DNA of 64,000 bases from Paenibacillus sp. PAMC 26794 (GTDB lineage Bacteria; Bacillota; Bacilli; Paenibacillales; Paenibacillaceae), in the NCBI RefSeq assembly GCF_000316035.1, contig NZ_ANHX01000084.1, positions 1 through 64,000 of the forward strand, in the 5' to 3' direction. The notes under the pieces were generated by a model. It made no database searches. It was not told where the DNA came from and saw only the letters and a list, made by a program, of their open reading frames with translations. Every line of letters begins with the position of its first letter. Within the stretch, counting starts at the first letter, position 1. Made by a program: the position numbers and the translations under genes. Positions 11,312 through 21,170 of the stretch are shown here, one piece after another.

Positions 11312-12043
11312 ATGCTAACCAGATTCATTCCGAATCTCTTTACCCTGGGTAATCTGTTTCTTGGAATGATGGCAATTTTGCTTGCGATTGATGGAAATTA
11401 CAGTTTGGCTGCCATTATGGTCATAGTAGCGATGTTGCTGGATGGTCTGGATGGCCGAGTGGCACGTGCACTTAATGCCCAAAGTGAATTCGGCAAGGAA
11501 CTTGATTCCTTGTCTGACATGGTTTCCTTTGGTGCAGCACCAGCCCTGATCATATTTATGGTGTCGTTTCAAGATTCGATGCCGATCCTCGCCTGGATTG
11601 CAACAGCGGCTTTTCCGATCTGTGGAGCCATTCGTTTGGCTCGGTTTAATGTTCGTCCGGGAATTCCCGGGTACTTCACAGGTCTGCCGATTCCCGCAGC
11701 CGGTGGGGTGCTGGCTACACTGTCCTTGTTCAATAAGGATATTGGCCCGGTTAGCATGATGATTGCTACGTTGCTGTTATCGTATCTGATGGTGAGTTCG
11801 CTTAAGTATCCCAATTTCAAAAAGGTCGGTTTGCCACGCAAGGCAATCTGGATTGCACCATGGGTTGTGTTATTTGCCATAGCCGTAGCCGTTATTTTCC
11901 CGGAGCAGTTATCCAAATTGATCTTTATTCCGCTGGTGTTATACGCCTTGTATGGAATGAAGCATAATGTGCGAACAGCCGCCTCGCGTAGTCGGGCGAA
12001 AAAGCGCAAGGATGAGAAATCTTCCCGTCCTTCCGATCGTTAA
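11312..12043 (+). CDS. pssA: CDP-diacylglycerol-serine O-phosphatidyltransferase
   Basis: A 243-residue integral membrane enzyme that makes phosphatidylserine from CDP-diacylglycerol and serine, the precursor of phosphatidylethanolamine. The CDP-alcohol phosphotransferase signature D-G-x2-A-R-x8-G-x3-D-x3-D is perfect at residues 47-69. Several hydrophobic segments follow, and a lysine/arginine-rich cytoplasmic tail ends the chain. The ATG follows GATGAGGTG. It sits 45 bases behind disA, a place it does not hold in B. subtilis. No phosphatidylserine decarboxylase gene is next to it. Confidence 0.92.
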   Translation: MLTRFIPNLFTLGNLFLGMMAILLAIDGNYSLAAIMVIVAMLLDGLDGRVARALNAQSEFGKELDSLSDMVSFGAAPALIIFMVSFQDSMPILAWIATAAFPICGAIRLARFNVRPGIPGYFTGLPIPAAGGVLATLSLFNKDIGPVSMMIATLLLSYLMVSSLKYPNFKKVGLPRKAIWIAPWVVLFAIAVAVIFPEQLSKLIFIPLVLYALYGMKHNVRTAASRSRAKKRKDEKSSRPSDR

Positions 12044-12072
12044 GTCGCCTTGGGGACAGACACTACACAAAG

Positions 12073-12113
12073 AAAGCACGTACTCTCCTGAACTGGAGAA
12101 TGCGTGCTTTTTG
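12073..12113 (+). terminator. Terminator between pssA and the convergent small gene
   Basis: A long stem with AAAGCACG (12073-12080) pairing CGTGCTTT (12103-12110) and an inner CTCC/GGAG helix, then a T run. It lies between two convergent genes and may serve both. Confidence 0.85.
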
Positions 12114-12169
12114 TTTATTCAGATCTATTTACGGTAAAAGAAATCCTTACGGACGACATACATATCTTC

Positions 12170-12565
12170 TTACGACAGATTAAACATCCCTAACGTTGAA
12201 CACTTCTGTGATTCGTGATTTACGACCTCTTCCATGTTAATGTCCAGCAGATTGCAGAGAGCCGACATGTAGAACAGGTTCCGCCCTAGCTCAGAGCTGA
12301 TGACCTCTCTGCAGTTCTCACACAACTCACCTTCCACATGCGTTTCCAGCAGGCCCTTGGTTTGAGCGATATCGCTCTCCGGGGCATATTTCTGCTTGGT
12401 GGCGTGCAGCTCGATGCAGCCGCATTCGGTAATGGCTTTGGACACGGCACGGTTAACAGACGCTCCGGCTTGTCCCGTTTTGGACAGTACATCAATCAGG
12501 CTGCGGTGACGCAACAACAGTTCAGAAACTTGATCCTGGAAAGCCTGTAAACTTAGCGTACTCAT
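12170..12565 (-). CDS. Conserved small protein, MazG-like C-terminal half, function unknown
   Basis: A 131-residue soluble protein on the minus strand, alone among + strand genes. The ATG at 12565 is preceded by GAGGTGA on its strand, and the longer in-frame start at 12718 lacks such a site. Six cysteines (48, 50, 82, 85, 104, 122) include the pairs CGC and CENC. The C-terminal part, with LGRNLFYMSALCNLLDINME, resembles the helical end of MazG-type nucleotide pyrophosphohydrolases, but the catalytic acidic motif (EExxE) is not obvious, so I do not assign an activity. Similar proteins are thought to be common in Paenibacillaceae (from memory, unverified). It may be regulatory or metal-binding. 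Confidence 0.75.
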   Translation of the reverse strand: MSTLSLQAFQDQVSELLLRHRSLIDVLSKTGQAGASVNRAVSKAITECGCIELHATKQKYAPESDIAQTKGLLETHVEGELCENCREVISSELGRNLFYMSALCNLLDINMEEVVNHESQKCSTLGMFNLS

Positions 12566-12738
12566 TTTGCCACTCACCTCGGGATATGAATTGAATTCAT
12601 TATATGCCAATAATTTACCTACTTTCAACTGACGATTGCAACATTTCCAAAAAGTTCTTCCAGATGGGATTAGCAATTCAAGAATTGGATCATACTGGAT
12701 ATAAAGATCGAGATACATTGAAGGAGGTGCAGGGACTA

Positions 12739-13824
12739 ATGTGGAAAAAAGGCATTTTAACTTTTACAGGATTGTGCGGTGCATGGTTCGGCTACACGGC
12801 ATATCATCTGGCAGGAAAATCGGTCCCATGGATGGCGGAGTGGATTCAGTCAGCAGGATTACTGGGAGCTGGTATATCGACGCTGCTGGGAGCTGTAATG
12901 TTTATGGCTGTATGTAATATTGGTGGAACATTGATGGCTGACAGGCTGCATAGTAGAATCGATTCATTGGCAAAAGTACCTATGAACGAATTGGCTGCAG
13001 GTGCCACAGGTACCGTTGCTGGGTTGCTGGTGGCCTTGCTGATCTACCCTGTTGTGGGATGGATGGGGACGGCAGGAGAAGTGCTGCAAGTGGCGCTGAC
13101 GGTGATTAGTGCTTATTCCGGTTATACCCTTGCCATGGCGAAGAAAGACGATCTGGGGGCCTTCTGGATGTCTGGACGATGGGGTCATCCCGAGGTGGAC
13201 GAGGATAGACGGATGGAAGAACATAAAATTCTGGATACCAGTGTTATTATCGATGGGCGTATCGCTGATATATGCAAAACCGGATTTATTGAAGGTACGA
13301 TCGTAATTCCGGAATTTGTTCTGGAGGAGTTACAGCATATTGCCGATTCATCGGATCTGCTCAAGCGAAACAGAGGACGGCGTGGACTGGACATTTTAAA
13401 CAAAATCCAGAAGGAACTCGATGTTAAAGTCCTGATCTACGAGGGGGATTTTGAGGAAATCTCCGAGGTGGACAGCAAGCTCGTGAAATTGGCAAAAGTA
13501 CTTCAAGGCAAGGTCGTTACCAACGACTTCAATCTCAATAAGGTCTGTGAACTTCAGGGTGTATCTGTGTTGAACATTAATGATCTCGCCAATGCGGTTA
13601 AGCCAGTCGTTCTGCCAGGTGAGGAGATCATGGTGCAGATCATCAAGGATGGCAAGGAGCATGGTCAAGGTGTAGCCTATCTGGATGATGGCACAATGAT
13701 CGTTGTGGAAGGCGGACGCGAGTATATCGGCATGATGATGGAAGTGCTGGTGACCAGTGTGTTGCAGACTTCAGCGGGACGAATGATTTTTGCCAAGCCG
13801 AAACTGTTGGAAAAAGCCCAATAA
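12739..13824 (+). CDS. yacL: PIN/TRAM domain membrane protein (YacL family)
   Basis: A 361-residue protein with an N-terminal membrane region of about four helices (residues 5-130), a PIN nuclease-like domain (about 160-280; DTSVIIDGRIAD and VLEELQ supply typical acidic residues) and a C-terminal TRAM RNA-binding domain (about 290-350). The PIN fold suggests ribonuclease activity tied to the membrane, but the substrate is not established. The ATG at 12739 follows AAGGAGGTG; the in-frame ATG 45 codons upstream lacks a site. It is followed by ispD as in B. subtilis. Confidence 0.9.
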   Translation: MWKKGILTFTGLCGAWFGYTAYHLAGKSVPWMAEWIQSAGLLGAGISTLLGAVMFMAVCNIGGTLMADRLHSRIDSLAKVPMNELAAGATGTVAGLLVALLIYPVVGWMGTAGEVLQVALTVISAYSGYTLAMAKKDDLGAFWMSGRWGHPEVDEDRRMEEHKILDTSVIIDGRIADICKTGFIEGTIVIPEFVLEELQHIADSSDLLKRNRGRRGLDILNKIQKELDVKVLIYEGDFEEISEVDSKLVKLAKVLQGKVVTNDFNLNKVCELQGVSVLNINDLANAVKPVVLPGEEIMVQIIKDGKEHGQGVAYLDDGTMIVVEGGREYIGMMMEVLVTSVLQTSAGRMIFAKPKLLEKAQ

Positions 13825-13906
13825 AGCGGTATGATGGGTAGTGTATCGTTGAATGATATTGTATATCTTTGGACGATAAACTGACAGACAAGGCAGGGAT
13901 TGCGGC

Positions 13907-14602
13907 ATGGATAAAGGGTGGGGCGTTGTCATTGTGGCAGCAGGTCGCGGAACCCGGATGGGGACGACCGAGAGCAAACAGTTTCTGTTGCTGCAGGACA
14001 AGCCCGTTTTCATACATACGCTTGAGGTATTTGCTGCGCTGGACGAGATCCGCGAGATGGTGCTGGTCACAGGAGCCGCAGATGTTGAACGCTGCCAGGA
14101 TTGGGTAAAAGAATACCAACTGGATTCACGTGTCCGTGTTATCCCCGGAGGGAAAGAGAGACAACATTCTGTCCATAAAGGCCTTGAGGCACTTGGGACG
14201 GATTGGGTTCTCGTTCACGACGGGGTACGTCCTTTTGTGAACCATGAGCAGATCAAGGGATGCATGGCGGCCGCCGTGTCCGGTGGTGGAGCAGCCGTAC
14301 TGGCCGTTCCCGTGAAGGATACGATCAAACAAGTGAATGCGGAAGGAGTCGTTACGGCGACGCCAGACCGCAGCAGTCTGTGGAGCATTCAAACCCCGCA
14401 GGCTTTTCGTCTTTCTTCCCTGCTCTCCGCCCACGAATCAGCCGAGCAGGACGGATTTCTGGGGACAGATGATGCCATGCTGGCTGAACGTCAAGGAATG
14501 TCGGTCAAGGTTGTGGAAGGCAATTATACCAATATCAAATTAACAACGCCGGAAGATTTGCAATATGCTGCGTTTTTGCTGGGGGGAGAGAAGAAGCGAT
14601 GA
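13907..14602 (+). CDS. ispD: 2-C-methyl-D-erythritol 4-phosphate cytidylyltransferase
   Basis: A 231-residue enzyme of the MEP isoprenoid pathway, joining CTP and methylerythritol phosphate. The nucleotide-binding loop AAGRGTRMG near the N-terminus, the VHDGVRPF segment at about residue 103 and the DDAMLAE segment near the C-terminus are diagnostic. The start has only a weak upstream site, so the exact start is less certain. Its stop overlaps the ispF start by four bases (ATGA), showing translational coupling of consecutive or near-consecutive pathway steps. Confidence 0.94.
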   Translation: MDKGWGVVIVAAGRGTRMGTTESKQFLLLQDKPVFIHTLEVFAALDEIREMVLVTGAADVERCQDWVKEYQLDSRVRVIPGGKERQHSVHKGLEALGTDWVLVHDGVRPFVNHEQIKGCMAAAVSGGGAAVLAVPVKDTIKQVNAEGVVTATPDRSSLWSIQTPQAFRLSSLLSAHESAEQDGFLGTDDAMLAERQGMSVKVVEGNYTNIKLTTPEDLQYAAFLLGGEKKR

Positions 14603-15075
14603 TACGTGTAGGACAGGGATTTGATGTACATCAGCTGGTAGAGGGACGCCCGTGTATTATTGGCGGAGTAACGATTCCTTATGAAAAAGGACTGCTGGGT
14701 CACTCGGACGCAGACGTGCTGTTGCACGCGATTAGTGATGCCATTTTGGGTGCGCTGGCACTTGGGGATATTGGCAAGCACTTCCCGGATACCGATCCGG
14801 AATTCAAAGATGCCGACAGCCTGAAATTGCTGGAGCATGTATGGCAGCTTGTGAAGGATCGTGGGTATAAGCTAGGGAATATCGATTCAACGATTATTGC
14901 CCAGAAGCCAAAGATGGCTCCTTACATCCCACAGATGGCTGAGGTTATTGCCAAAGCACTGGAAGCGGATGTGACACAGGTGAACGTGAAAGCAACAACG
15001 ACAGAGCAACTTGGATTCCCAGGACGGGGAGAGGGCATTGCCGCTCAATCCGTTGTTTGCCTTGTACGTGTGTAA
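14599..15075 (+). CDS. ispF: 2-C-methyl-D-erythritol 2,4-cyclodiphosphate synthase
   Basis: A 158-residue trimeric enzyme of the MEP pathway that forms the cyclic diphosphate and releases CMP. Metal ligands are visible as Asp8 and His10 (GFDVHQL) and in the [11 protein letters not shown] segment (about residues 34-44). The C-terminal [14 protein letters not shown] segment is typical. Translation is coupled to ispD by a four-base overlap. It lies 33 bases before gltX. Confidence 0.96.
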   Translation: MIRVGQGFDVHQLVEGRPCIIGGVTIPYEKGLLGHSDADVLLHAISDAILGALALGDIGKHFPDTDPEFKDADSLKLLEHVWQLVKDRGYKLGNIDSTIIAQKPKMAPYIPQMAEVIAKALEADVTQVNVKATTTEQLGFPGRGEGIAAQSVVCLVRV

Positions 15076-15108
15076 TATCATCAATCAATTCGTGACGGAG
15101 GGGATCAT

Positions 15109-16566
15109 ATGAGCACGGATATTCGTGTGCGTTACGCGCCGAGCCCAACGGGACACCTGCATATCGGGAATGCCCGTACGGCGTTATTTAATTATTTATA
15201 TGCCAAACATAATAACGGTAAATTCATTATTCGTATTGAAGATACAGATGTGAAACGGAATATTGCCGGTGGTGAAGAAAGCCAATTGAAATACCTGAAA
15301 TGGCTGGGAATTGAGTGGGACGAAAGTATTGACGTGGGCGGAGAATACGGACCATACCGTCAAACGGAACGTCTGGACCTCTATCGTAAATATACGCAGG
15401 AATTGCTGGATAAAGGTCTGGCTTACCGTTGCTTCTGCACGGAAGAAGAATTGGAGCAAGAGCGCGAGGAACAGTCCGCACGTGGAGAAACACCGCGTTA
15501 TTCTGGCAAACACCGTGACCTGACTCCAGAGCAAATTAGTGCGTTTGAAGCGGAAGGCCGCGTAGCGAGTATTCGTTTCCGTGTGCCGGAAGAGCGCACA
15601 TATACGTTTGATGATATGGTTAAAGGCACAATCTCGTTCAACAGCAAGGAATCCGGCGACTTCGTCATTGTGAAAAAAGACGGCATTCCCACATACAACT
15701 ATGCCGTTGCTGTGGATGATCACTTGATGAAGATCTCCCACGTCCTGCGTGGGGAAGATCACATCTCGAACACGCCGCGTCAACTGATGATCTATGAAGC
15801 GCTTGGCTGGGAGCCACCGCAATTCGGTCATATGACGCTGATCGTGAATGAAAATCACAAGAAGCTGAGTAAACGGGATGAGTCCGTTATTCAGTTTATT
15901 GAGCAGTATGATCAGCTCGGCTATTTGCCTGAAGCGATGTTTAACTTCATTTCCTTACTCGGTTGGTCGCCGGAAGGGGAAGAAGAGATCTTCTCGCAAG
16001 AGCAGCTGATCTCCATTTTTGATACGAAACGTCTGTCCAAGAGCCCTGCGGTATTTGATACCCACAAGCTGGCGCACTTGAACAACCACTATATCAAACA
16101 TGCTGACCCGGAACGTATTGCCGAAATGGCCATTCCGCATCTGCAAAAGGCTGGACGTATTTCTTCCGAGCTGTCTGCTGAACAAAAAGAATGGGCTTAT
16201 ACTCTGGTACACCTGTACCAGGAGCAGATGAATTCTGCCTCCGATATTGTCGAATTGTCGGAAGTATTCTTCCGTTCCAATCTGGAGCTTGAAAGTGAAG
16301 CAGAAGCAGTGCTTGCTGAGGAGCAGGTGCCAACCGTACTGAAGGCATTTGCGGATAAAGTACAGGCGAGCGAAGAGTTTACTCCAAGCAAAATGGCTGC
16401 ATTGATCAAGGAAGTACAGAAAGAAACCGGCTTTAAGGGCAAACAGCTCTTTATGCCAATTCGTGTAGCCTTGACTGGACAGACGCATGGACGGGATCTG
16501 AACCAAACGATCGTGCTTCTGGGTCGTGATACGGTGATCGAACGTTTGCTTGCACAAGTAAAATAA
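15109..16566 (+). CDS. gltX: Glutamate-tRNA ligase
   Basis: A 485-residue class I synthetase. The HIGH-type motif HIGN lies in [12 protein letters not shown] near residue 20, and the KMSKS-type motif appears as KLSKRDE near residue 250. The C-terminal helical anticodon-binding region is complete. In Bacillota the enzyme is normally non-discriminating and also charges tRNA-Gln for later amidation (family knowledge). CGGAGGGG precedes the ATG. It lies ahead of the cysE T-box in the usual gltX-cysE-cysS order. Confidence 0.97.
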   Translation: MSTDIRVRYAPSPTGHLHIGNARTALFNYLYAKHNNGKFIIRIEDTDVKRNIAGGEESQLKYLKWLGIEWDESIDVGGEYGPYRQTERLDLYRKYTQELLDKGLAYRCFCTEEELEQEREEQSARGETPRYSGKHRDLTPEQISAFEAEGRVASIRFRVPEERTYTFDDMVKGTISFNSKESGDFVIVKKDGIPTYNYAVAVDDHLMKISHVLRGEDHISNTPRQLMIYEALGWEPPQFGHMTLIVNENHKKLSKRDESVIQFIEQYDQLGYLPEAMFNFISLLGWSPEGEEEIFSQEQLISIFDTKRLSKSPAVFDTHKLAHLNNHYIKHADPERIAEMAIPHLQKAGRISSELSAEQKEWAYTLVHLYQEQMNSASDIVELSEVFFRSNLELESEAEAVLAEEQVPTVLKAFADKVQASEEFTPSKMAALIKEVQKETGFKGKQLFMPIRVALTGQTHGRDLNQTIVLLGRDTVIERLLAQVK

Positions 16567-16638
16567 TCTTAGTCGAGGACATTCCGTTTTTTGGAATCTG
16601 AACACAGTCCTACGATGGATGGATTACGTAGGAGGCTG

Positions 16639-16667
16639 TTGTCAGTCTGAGGCCTTTTCGCTATAAT
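16639..16667 (+). promoter_or_regulatory. Sigma-A promoter of cysE-cysS
   Basis: TTGTCA at 16639-16644 and TATAAT at 16662-16667 with a 17-base spacer, about 45 bases upstream of the T-box leader. Confidence 0.8.
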
Positions 16668-16704
16668 AACAACACAACGAATAATTGATATGATTTATCT
16701 AATA

Positions 16705-17018
16705 GAACAGCAAAGATCGGGAGGAGTAGACTGACACGGACAGATTCAGAGAGGATGGTCCCGCAGCAAAGAGAGATTTCTTTAGTTGCGGTGGCTGTGA
16801 ACCATCCACTGTCCATCAGTCGAAATGCGCCCGTGAGCTGCACAGCCGAATCCAGCCCCGCCTTTGTCGATCATGACATGGGAAAACGTTAGGATAGGTT
16901 GTGACGATTGGTTTCCGTTACCAAACCGCTTGAGGGCTTATTCTATTTAAGAATGAACCGAGCAGAGTGGGACCGCGATAAACGCCTCTGCAGCTAAATG
17001 CTGCAGGGGCGTTTTTTT
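16705..17018 (+). promoter_or_regulatory. T-box riboswitch, probably sensing uncharged tRNA-Cys
   Basis: A 5' leader with the T-box core TGGGACCGCG at 16968-16977. The antiterminator forms by pairing GCAGAG (16962-16967) with CTCTGC (16987-16992) and excludes the terminator stem downstream. Stem I occupies about 16711-16845. A TGC triplet at 16826-16828, in the 3' strand of stem I, is the best cysteine specifier candidate, which agrees with the genes it controls. When tRNA-Cys is uncharged, readthrough into cysE and cysS is expected. The first base after TGG is G, an uncommon choice for tRNA-Cys. Confidence 0.88.
16982..17018 (+). terminator. T-box-controlled transcription terminator
   Basis: A 12-bp stem (16982-16993 with 17001-17012) and seven T residues. 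Its 5' strand overlaps the antiterminator, so the two structures compete. Confidence 0.92.
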
Positions 17019-17103
17019 GTTTAGGCGAGTGTGCAGTACACTACCAAGGAACGCGCCGTCCGGTAAGCCGGAGGACGGGAACCTGAACAAGAGGGGAACG
17101 AGC

Positions 17104-17763
17104 ATGTTCAAGAAGATCAGATCAGATATCCAGGCGGTGTTTGAAAACGATCCGGCGGCCCGAGGTTGGTTTGAGGTGGTATTCACCTACTCAGGGCTGC
17201 ATGCGATATGGGCACACCGGATCGCTCATTTTTTATACAAGCGAAGATGGTTCTCGGTTGCCCGGTTCATTTCGCAGGTTAGCCGTTTTATGACAGGAAT
17301 TGAGATACATCCTGGAGCTACGATCGGAAATCGGTTGTTTATTGACCACGGAATGGGCGTCGTTATTGGAGAAACATGTGAGATTGGCGATGATGTCGTT
17401 ATCTATCAGGGGGTTACCCTGGGCGGAACAGGGAAAGAAAAAGGAAAGAGACATCCGACCATTGGTAATAATGTGGTTATCTCATCCGGAGCCAAGGTGC
17501 TGGGTTCATTTAGCGTGGGGGATCAATGTAACATTGGTGCGAACTCCGTTGTGCTTAAGGAGGTCCCTTCCAATAGTACCGTGGTAGGTATACCGGGCAG
17601 AATTGTTAAACAGGATGGCCGACGGGTAGATCGCCTCAGTCAGCAATTGCCCGATCCGGTCGTTGACTCCTTGCGCGGTATGCAAAAAGAACTCGAACGA
17701 TTGCAGAAAGAAGTACGTACACTGCAGAATGCCCGTGAAAATGAGACTGTACGTGATACGTGA
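17104..17763 (+). CDS. cysE: Serine O-acetyltransferase
   Basis: A 219-residue enzyme that acetylates serine, the first step of cysteine synthesis. The C-terminal half is a left-handed beta helix built from hexapeptide repeats (about residues 65-170), with the active-site segments [10 protein letters not shown] and [17 protein letters not shown] coiled-coil tail follows at about 185-210. The ATG at 17104 gives the family start [12 protein letters not shown] and lies behind AGAGGGG. The upstream in-frame codons lie on the terminator and are not translated. The T-box makes expression depend on tRNA-Cys charging. Confidence 0.96.
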   Translation: MFKKIRSDIQAVFENDPAARGWFEVVFTYSGLHAIWAHRIAHFLYKRRWFSVARFISQVSRFMTGIEIHPGATIGNRLFIDHGMGVVIGETCEIGDDVVIYQGVTLGGTGKEKGKRHPTIGNNVVISSGAKVLGSFSVGDQCNIGANSVVLKEVPSNSTVVGIPGRIVKQDGRRVDRLSQQLPDPVVDSLRGMQKELERLQKEVRTLQNARENETVRDT

Positions 17764-17805
17764 TACAATAAATAAAGGCAGTATAGGATGAAAGGATAAG
17801 TGACC

Positions 17806-19206
17806 ATGACGCTTCAGATTTATAATACGATGAGTCGTACCAAAGAGAAATTTGTTCCCCAAGAGCCAGGGAAAGTGAAAATGTATGTCTGCGGACCAAC
17901 GGTATATGACTACATTCATATCGGGAATGCACGCCCGGTTATCTTTTTCGACACGGTTCGTGGATACCTGGAACAGACAGGACATGATGTGAACTATGTG
18001 GTGAACTTCACGGATGTGGACGATAAGCTGATTCGCAAAGCAGAACAACTTGGAACAGACGTTCCTCACGTGGCTGAGAAATTTATTGCTGCCTATTATG
18101 AAGACATTGAGGGATTGGGTATTCCCAAGGCAAGCAGCAATCCGAGAGTAACGGAAAACATGCCGCTGATCATTGATTTTATCCGTGAGCTCGTTGAAAA
18201 AGGTTTTGCGTATGAAAATGGCGGTGACGTCTATTATCGTACAGGCAAATTCAGCGAATATGGCAAACTTTCGAAACAAAACCTGCAGGAGCTGCAATTT
18301 GGAATCCGTGTGGGTGTGGACGAGCGCAAAGAGCATCCCGAAGATTTTGTGCTCTGGAAGGCTGCCAAACCAGGTGAGATCTATTGGTCCAGTCCTTGGG
18401 GGGATGGTCGACCAGGCTGGCATATTGAGTGCTCCGCCATGGCTAGGGAGTACCTTGGGGATACACTGGACATTCACGGGGGTGGACAGGATTTGCAGTT
18501 CCCGCACCATGAGTGCGAATGCGCCCAATCCGAGGTATTAACAGGTAAACCACTTGCGAACTACTGGATGCATAATGGATTCATCCGGATTGATAACGAG
18601 AAGATGTCAAAATCACTCGGTAATGGTGTTCTTGTTAAAGACTTGCGGAATCAATATAAACGCGAAGCGATTCGTTATTTCATGTTGTCTACCCACTATC
18701 GCAACCCCTTGAACTTCACGGATGATACGATGGAGCAGGCACAGAACAGTGTGGACCGGATTGCGAATGCGGTAGGTAACCTGAACCATCGTCTGAATGC
18801 AGTAACTGTTGATCAGGATATCACAGCAGAGTTTGCGGCAAGACTCGACCAAATTCGTCAGCAGTATCACGAGAAGATGCAGGATGATTTCAATACTCCT
18901 GATGCAATTACTGCTATGTTTGAGTGGGCAGGGGAAGCCAACCAACTGTTGCAGCAAGAAGTAGTTAATGCGGCAGACATTCGCGCGCTCCTCGAGTTGT
19001 TCAGTGAATTGAATGCTGTACTGCGCATTTATACTGACGCAGAGCCAGAACTTCTGGATGAGGAAGTAGAACGTCTGATTGAAGAGCGTGTAGAAGCGCG
19101 CAAGTCCAAAAACTGGGCAAGAGCGGATGAAATTCGCGATGAATTGTCTGCACGTGGCATTCTGCTTGAAGATACGGCGCAGGGCATGAGATGGCGGCGC
19201 AAATGA
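17806..19206 (+). CDS. cysS: Cysteine-tRNA ligase
   Basis: A 466-residue class I synthetase, the same length as in B. subtilis. Visible are [18 protein letters not shown] with the first zinc cysteine and HIGH motif, the further zinc ligands in HIECSAM and [10 protein letters not shown], and KMSKSLGN. The ATG at 17806 matches the homologous start; a GTG two codons earlier (17800) is an alternative. An AAAGGAT site lies at about 17791-17797. It is co-transcribed with cysE under the T-box and overlaps the next gene. Confidence 0.97.
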   Translation: MTLQIYNTMSRTKEKFVPQEPGKVKMYVCGPTVYDYIHIGNARPVIFFDTVRGYLEQTGHDVNYVVNFTDVDDKLIRKAEQLGTDVPHVAEKFIAAYYEDIEGLGIPKASSNPRVTENMPLIIDFIRELVEKGFAYENGGDVYYRTGKFSEYGKLSKQNLQELQFGIRVGVDERKEHPEDFVLWKAAKPGEIYWSSPWGDGRPGWHIECSAMAREYLGDTLDIHGGGQDLQFPHHECECAQSEVLTGKPLANYWMHNGFIRIDNEKMSKSLGNGVLVKDLRNQYKREAIRYFMLSTHYRNPLNFTDDTMEQAQNSVDRIANAVGNLNHRLNAVTVDQDITAEFAARLDQIRQQYHEKMQDDFNTPDAITAMFEWAGEANQLLQQEVVNAADIRALLELFSELNAVLRIYTDAEPELLDEEVERLIEERVEARKSKNWARADEIRDELSARGILLEDTAQGMRWRRK

Positions 19207-19682
19207 GCGAAGGACATCCAAATACACCAAAACAACAGGAGCAGGTCACAGAGGGAGGATGGTTCCCATATCCTCCTTCCAGACCTGCGAGGTTGATTCC
19301 ACCTATTGCACTGGCCTATATTGGTGATGCGGTATATGAGGTAGCTGTTCGTCAATATCTGTTGTCGAAGGCCAACATGCGTCCCAATCATTTGCACCGT
19401 AGTGCAACCGGGTTGGTATCAGCGAAGGCACAGAGCCGCATACTTACAACGATTGAGGATGAACTGACAGAGGAAGAACGGGATATCGTCCGGCAAGGGC
19501 GGAATGCCAAGTCGGGTAGTGTACCCAAAAATGCAGATGTGTTGGAGTACAGACATGCCACGGCTTTTGAATGTCTCATTGGTTACCTCTATAGCAGTGG
19601 TCATCATGATCGCATGATTGAACTGATCGGGCTTGGCATTGAGCACGCGGAACAACAATCGCCATCGCCGACAAAAAAATAG
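19191..19682 (+). CDS. mrnC: Mini-ribonuclease III
   Basis: A 163-residue protein with a single RNase III catalytic domain and no double-stranded RNA-binding domain, the hallmark of Mini-III, which matures 23S rRNA ends in Bacillota. The catalytic segments are AYIGDAVYEV and the downstream ATAFECLIGYLY. It overlaps the end of cysS. Two starts are possible: ATG 19191, or ATG 19203, which forms an ATGA junction with the cysS stop and would give 159 residues. Confidence 0.93.
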   Translation: MAAQMSEGHPNTPKQQEQVTEGGWFPYPPSRPARLIPPIALAYIGDAVYEVAVRQYLLSKANMRPNHLHRSATGLVSAKAQSRILTTIEDELTEEERDIVRQGRNAKSGSVPKNADVLEYRHATAFECLIGYLYSSGHHDRMIELIGLGIEHAEQQSPSPTKK

Positions 19683-19725
19683 AAATTTCAACAAAACAAT
19701 GCATTACAGAGAGGATCGAACAACG

Positions 19726-20472
19726 ATGGAAGAAGAATGGATCGCCGGTAAACACTCCGTGACGGAGGCGCTGCGTTCAGGCCGGACCATTAATAAAATA
19801 TGGATTGCCGATACAGCACAGAAACATCTGACTCAACCTATTATCTCGGAAGCTAAAAAACTAGGTATTGTCATTCAACACGTGGACAAGCGTAAGCTGG
19901 ATCAAACGGTACCAGGCATTCAGCATCAGGGGGTAGTTGCTCAAGCGGCACCTTACGCTTATGTGGAGGTAGAAGACATTCTTGCCGCAGCAAAAGCGAA
20001 GAATGAGCATCCTTTCCTGATTCTGCTGGATGAGATCGAGGATCCTCATAACCTGGGGTCAATTTTGCGGACAGCAGATTGCACGGGTGCGCATGGCGTC
20101 ATTGTACCCAAACGTCGCTCTGCAGCGGTAACCGTGACAGTATCCAAAACATCAGCAGGCGCTGTGGAGTACGTGCCAGTGGCTCGGGTAAGTAATCTTG
20201 GTCAGACCATCGATCGCCTCAAAGAGGAAGGTGTATGGGTTGTAGGGACAGATGTCACGGCTCACGAAGGTGTCTTTGGTAATGGAGTCTTTACTGGCCC
20301 TGTGGCATTGGTAATCGGAAATGAGAACAAGGGAATGGGACGACTTATTCGTGAGAAATGCGATGTGCTGATCAAACTACCAATGCAAGGTCAGATTAAT
20401 TCTCTGAATGCTTCCGTGGCAGCCGGGGTTGTCATGTACGAAGTGCTCCGTTCGCGTCAAGCGCAGGAATAG
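19726..20472 (+). CDS. rlmB: 23S rRNA (guanosine-2'-O-)-methyltransferase, SpoU family
   Basis: A 248-residue TrmH/SpoU methyltransferase. An N-terminal substrate-binding part with IAGKHSVTEALRSG precedes a SPOUT knot domain carrying LDEIEDPHNLGSILRTADC (about residues 96-114), VIGNENKGM and the LPMQGQINSLNASVAAG end motif. It probably methylates a 23S rRNA guanosine; TrmH-type tRNA targets cannot be excluded from sequence. The start at 19726 gives the usual length; the in-frame upstream ATG codons lack binding sites. The order mrnC-rlmB-rae1 is conserved. Confidence 0.92.
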   Translation: MEEEWIAGKHSVTEALRSGRTINKIWIADTAQKHLTQPIISEAKKLGIVIQHVDKRKLDQTVPGIQHQGVVAQAAPYAYVEVEDILAAAKAKNEHPFLILLDEIEDPHNLGSILRTADCTGAHGVIVPKRRSAAVTVTVSKTSAGAVEYVPVARVSNLGQTIDRLKEEGVWVVGTDVTAHEGVFGNGVFTGPVALVIGNENKGMGRLIREKCDVLIKLPMQGQINSLNASVAAGVVMYEVLRSRQAQE

Positions 20473-20477
20473 AAGGT

Positions 20478-20999
20478 ATGGCTGATTCCCGTGATGTGCT
20501 TCTTGTAGACGGGTACAACATGATTGGCGACTGGCCGGAATTAACCAAACTGGCGGAAAGTGGGCTGGAAGAGGCGCGCAACAGGCTTCTCTTTCGTCTT
20601 GCAGACTACCAGGCTTTCTCCGGCCGTCGAGTCATTGTTGTGTTTGACGCCTACCTCGTGCCTGGACTCGGTAAATCCTTTACTCAGAGCAAAGTGCAGA
20701 TCTATTTTACAAAGGAAAAAGAGACGGCAGACGAATGCATTGAGAGACTCGTTCGGGAACTAAGCATGCGAAGACGCCAAATCTATGTGGCTACGAGCGA
20801 TATGGTAGAGCAACATGTCATTTTTGGACAGGGAGCGCTACGCGTATCTGCAAGGGAGTTGCTAATTGAAGTTGAGCAGAACGAAAAAGAATTAAAAAAA
20901 CGACTGGAAGAAGATCAGGCGAAGACCACGCGTAACACAATCGGGGGTAAGTTAAGTCCCGATGTATTAAAAGAGTTTGAGCGATGGCGCCGGGAATAA
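20478..20999 (+). CDS. rae1: Ribosome-dependent mRNA decay endoribonuclease Rae1 (NYN domain)
   Basis: A 173-residue NYN/PIN-like nuclease. The N-terminal LLVDGYNMIGDW and the VIVVFDAY segments supply the acidic active site, and DECIERLVREL and VATSDMVEQ continue the fold. In B. subtilis the homologue YacP (Rae1) enters the ribosomal A site and cleaves mRNA during translation. The C-terminal tail is charged and helical. It begins five bases after rlmB, suggesting coupling. Confidence 0.92.
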   Translation: MADSRDVLLVDGYNMIGDWPELTKLAESGLEEARNRLLFRLADYQAFSGRRVIVVFDAYLVPGLGKSFTQSKVQIYFTKEKETADECIERLVRELSMRRRQIYVATSDMVEQHVIFGQGALRVSARELLIEVEQNEKELKKRLEEDQAKTTRNTIGGKLSPDVLKEFERWRRE

Positions 21000-21078
21000 C
21001 AGCACGTTTTTACAAAATTTAGAATATTGAAACTCTTGACATTTATGTTATTGATGTTCTTTTTTAGGCAGAGCGTGG

Positions 21079-21108
21079 TTGACGGTGTGAGGTACCATCA
21101 TATATACT
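21079..21108 (+). promoter_or_regulatory. Candidate promoter of sigH
   Basis: TTGACG at 21079-21084 and TATACT at 21103-21108, spacer 18 bases. A separate TTGACA at 21036-21041 has no matching -10. In B. subtilis sigH is repressed by AbrB, but an AbrB site cannot be recognised by eye. Confidence 0.6.
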
Positions 21109-21170
21109 GATCCTATATTTCATAGAGTAGAGTAACGGGGTACCTTGCGTTGCAGCCGGAGGGATTGTCT

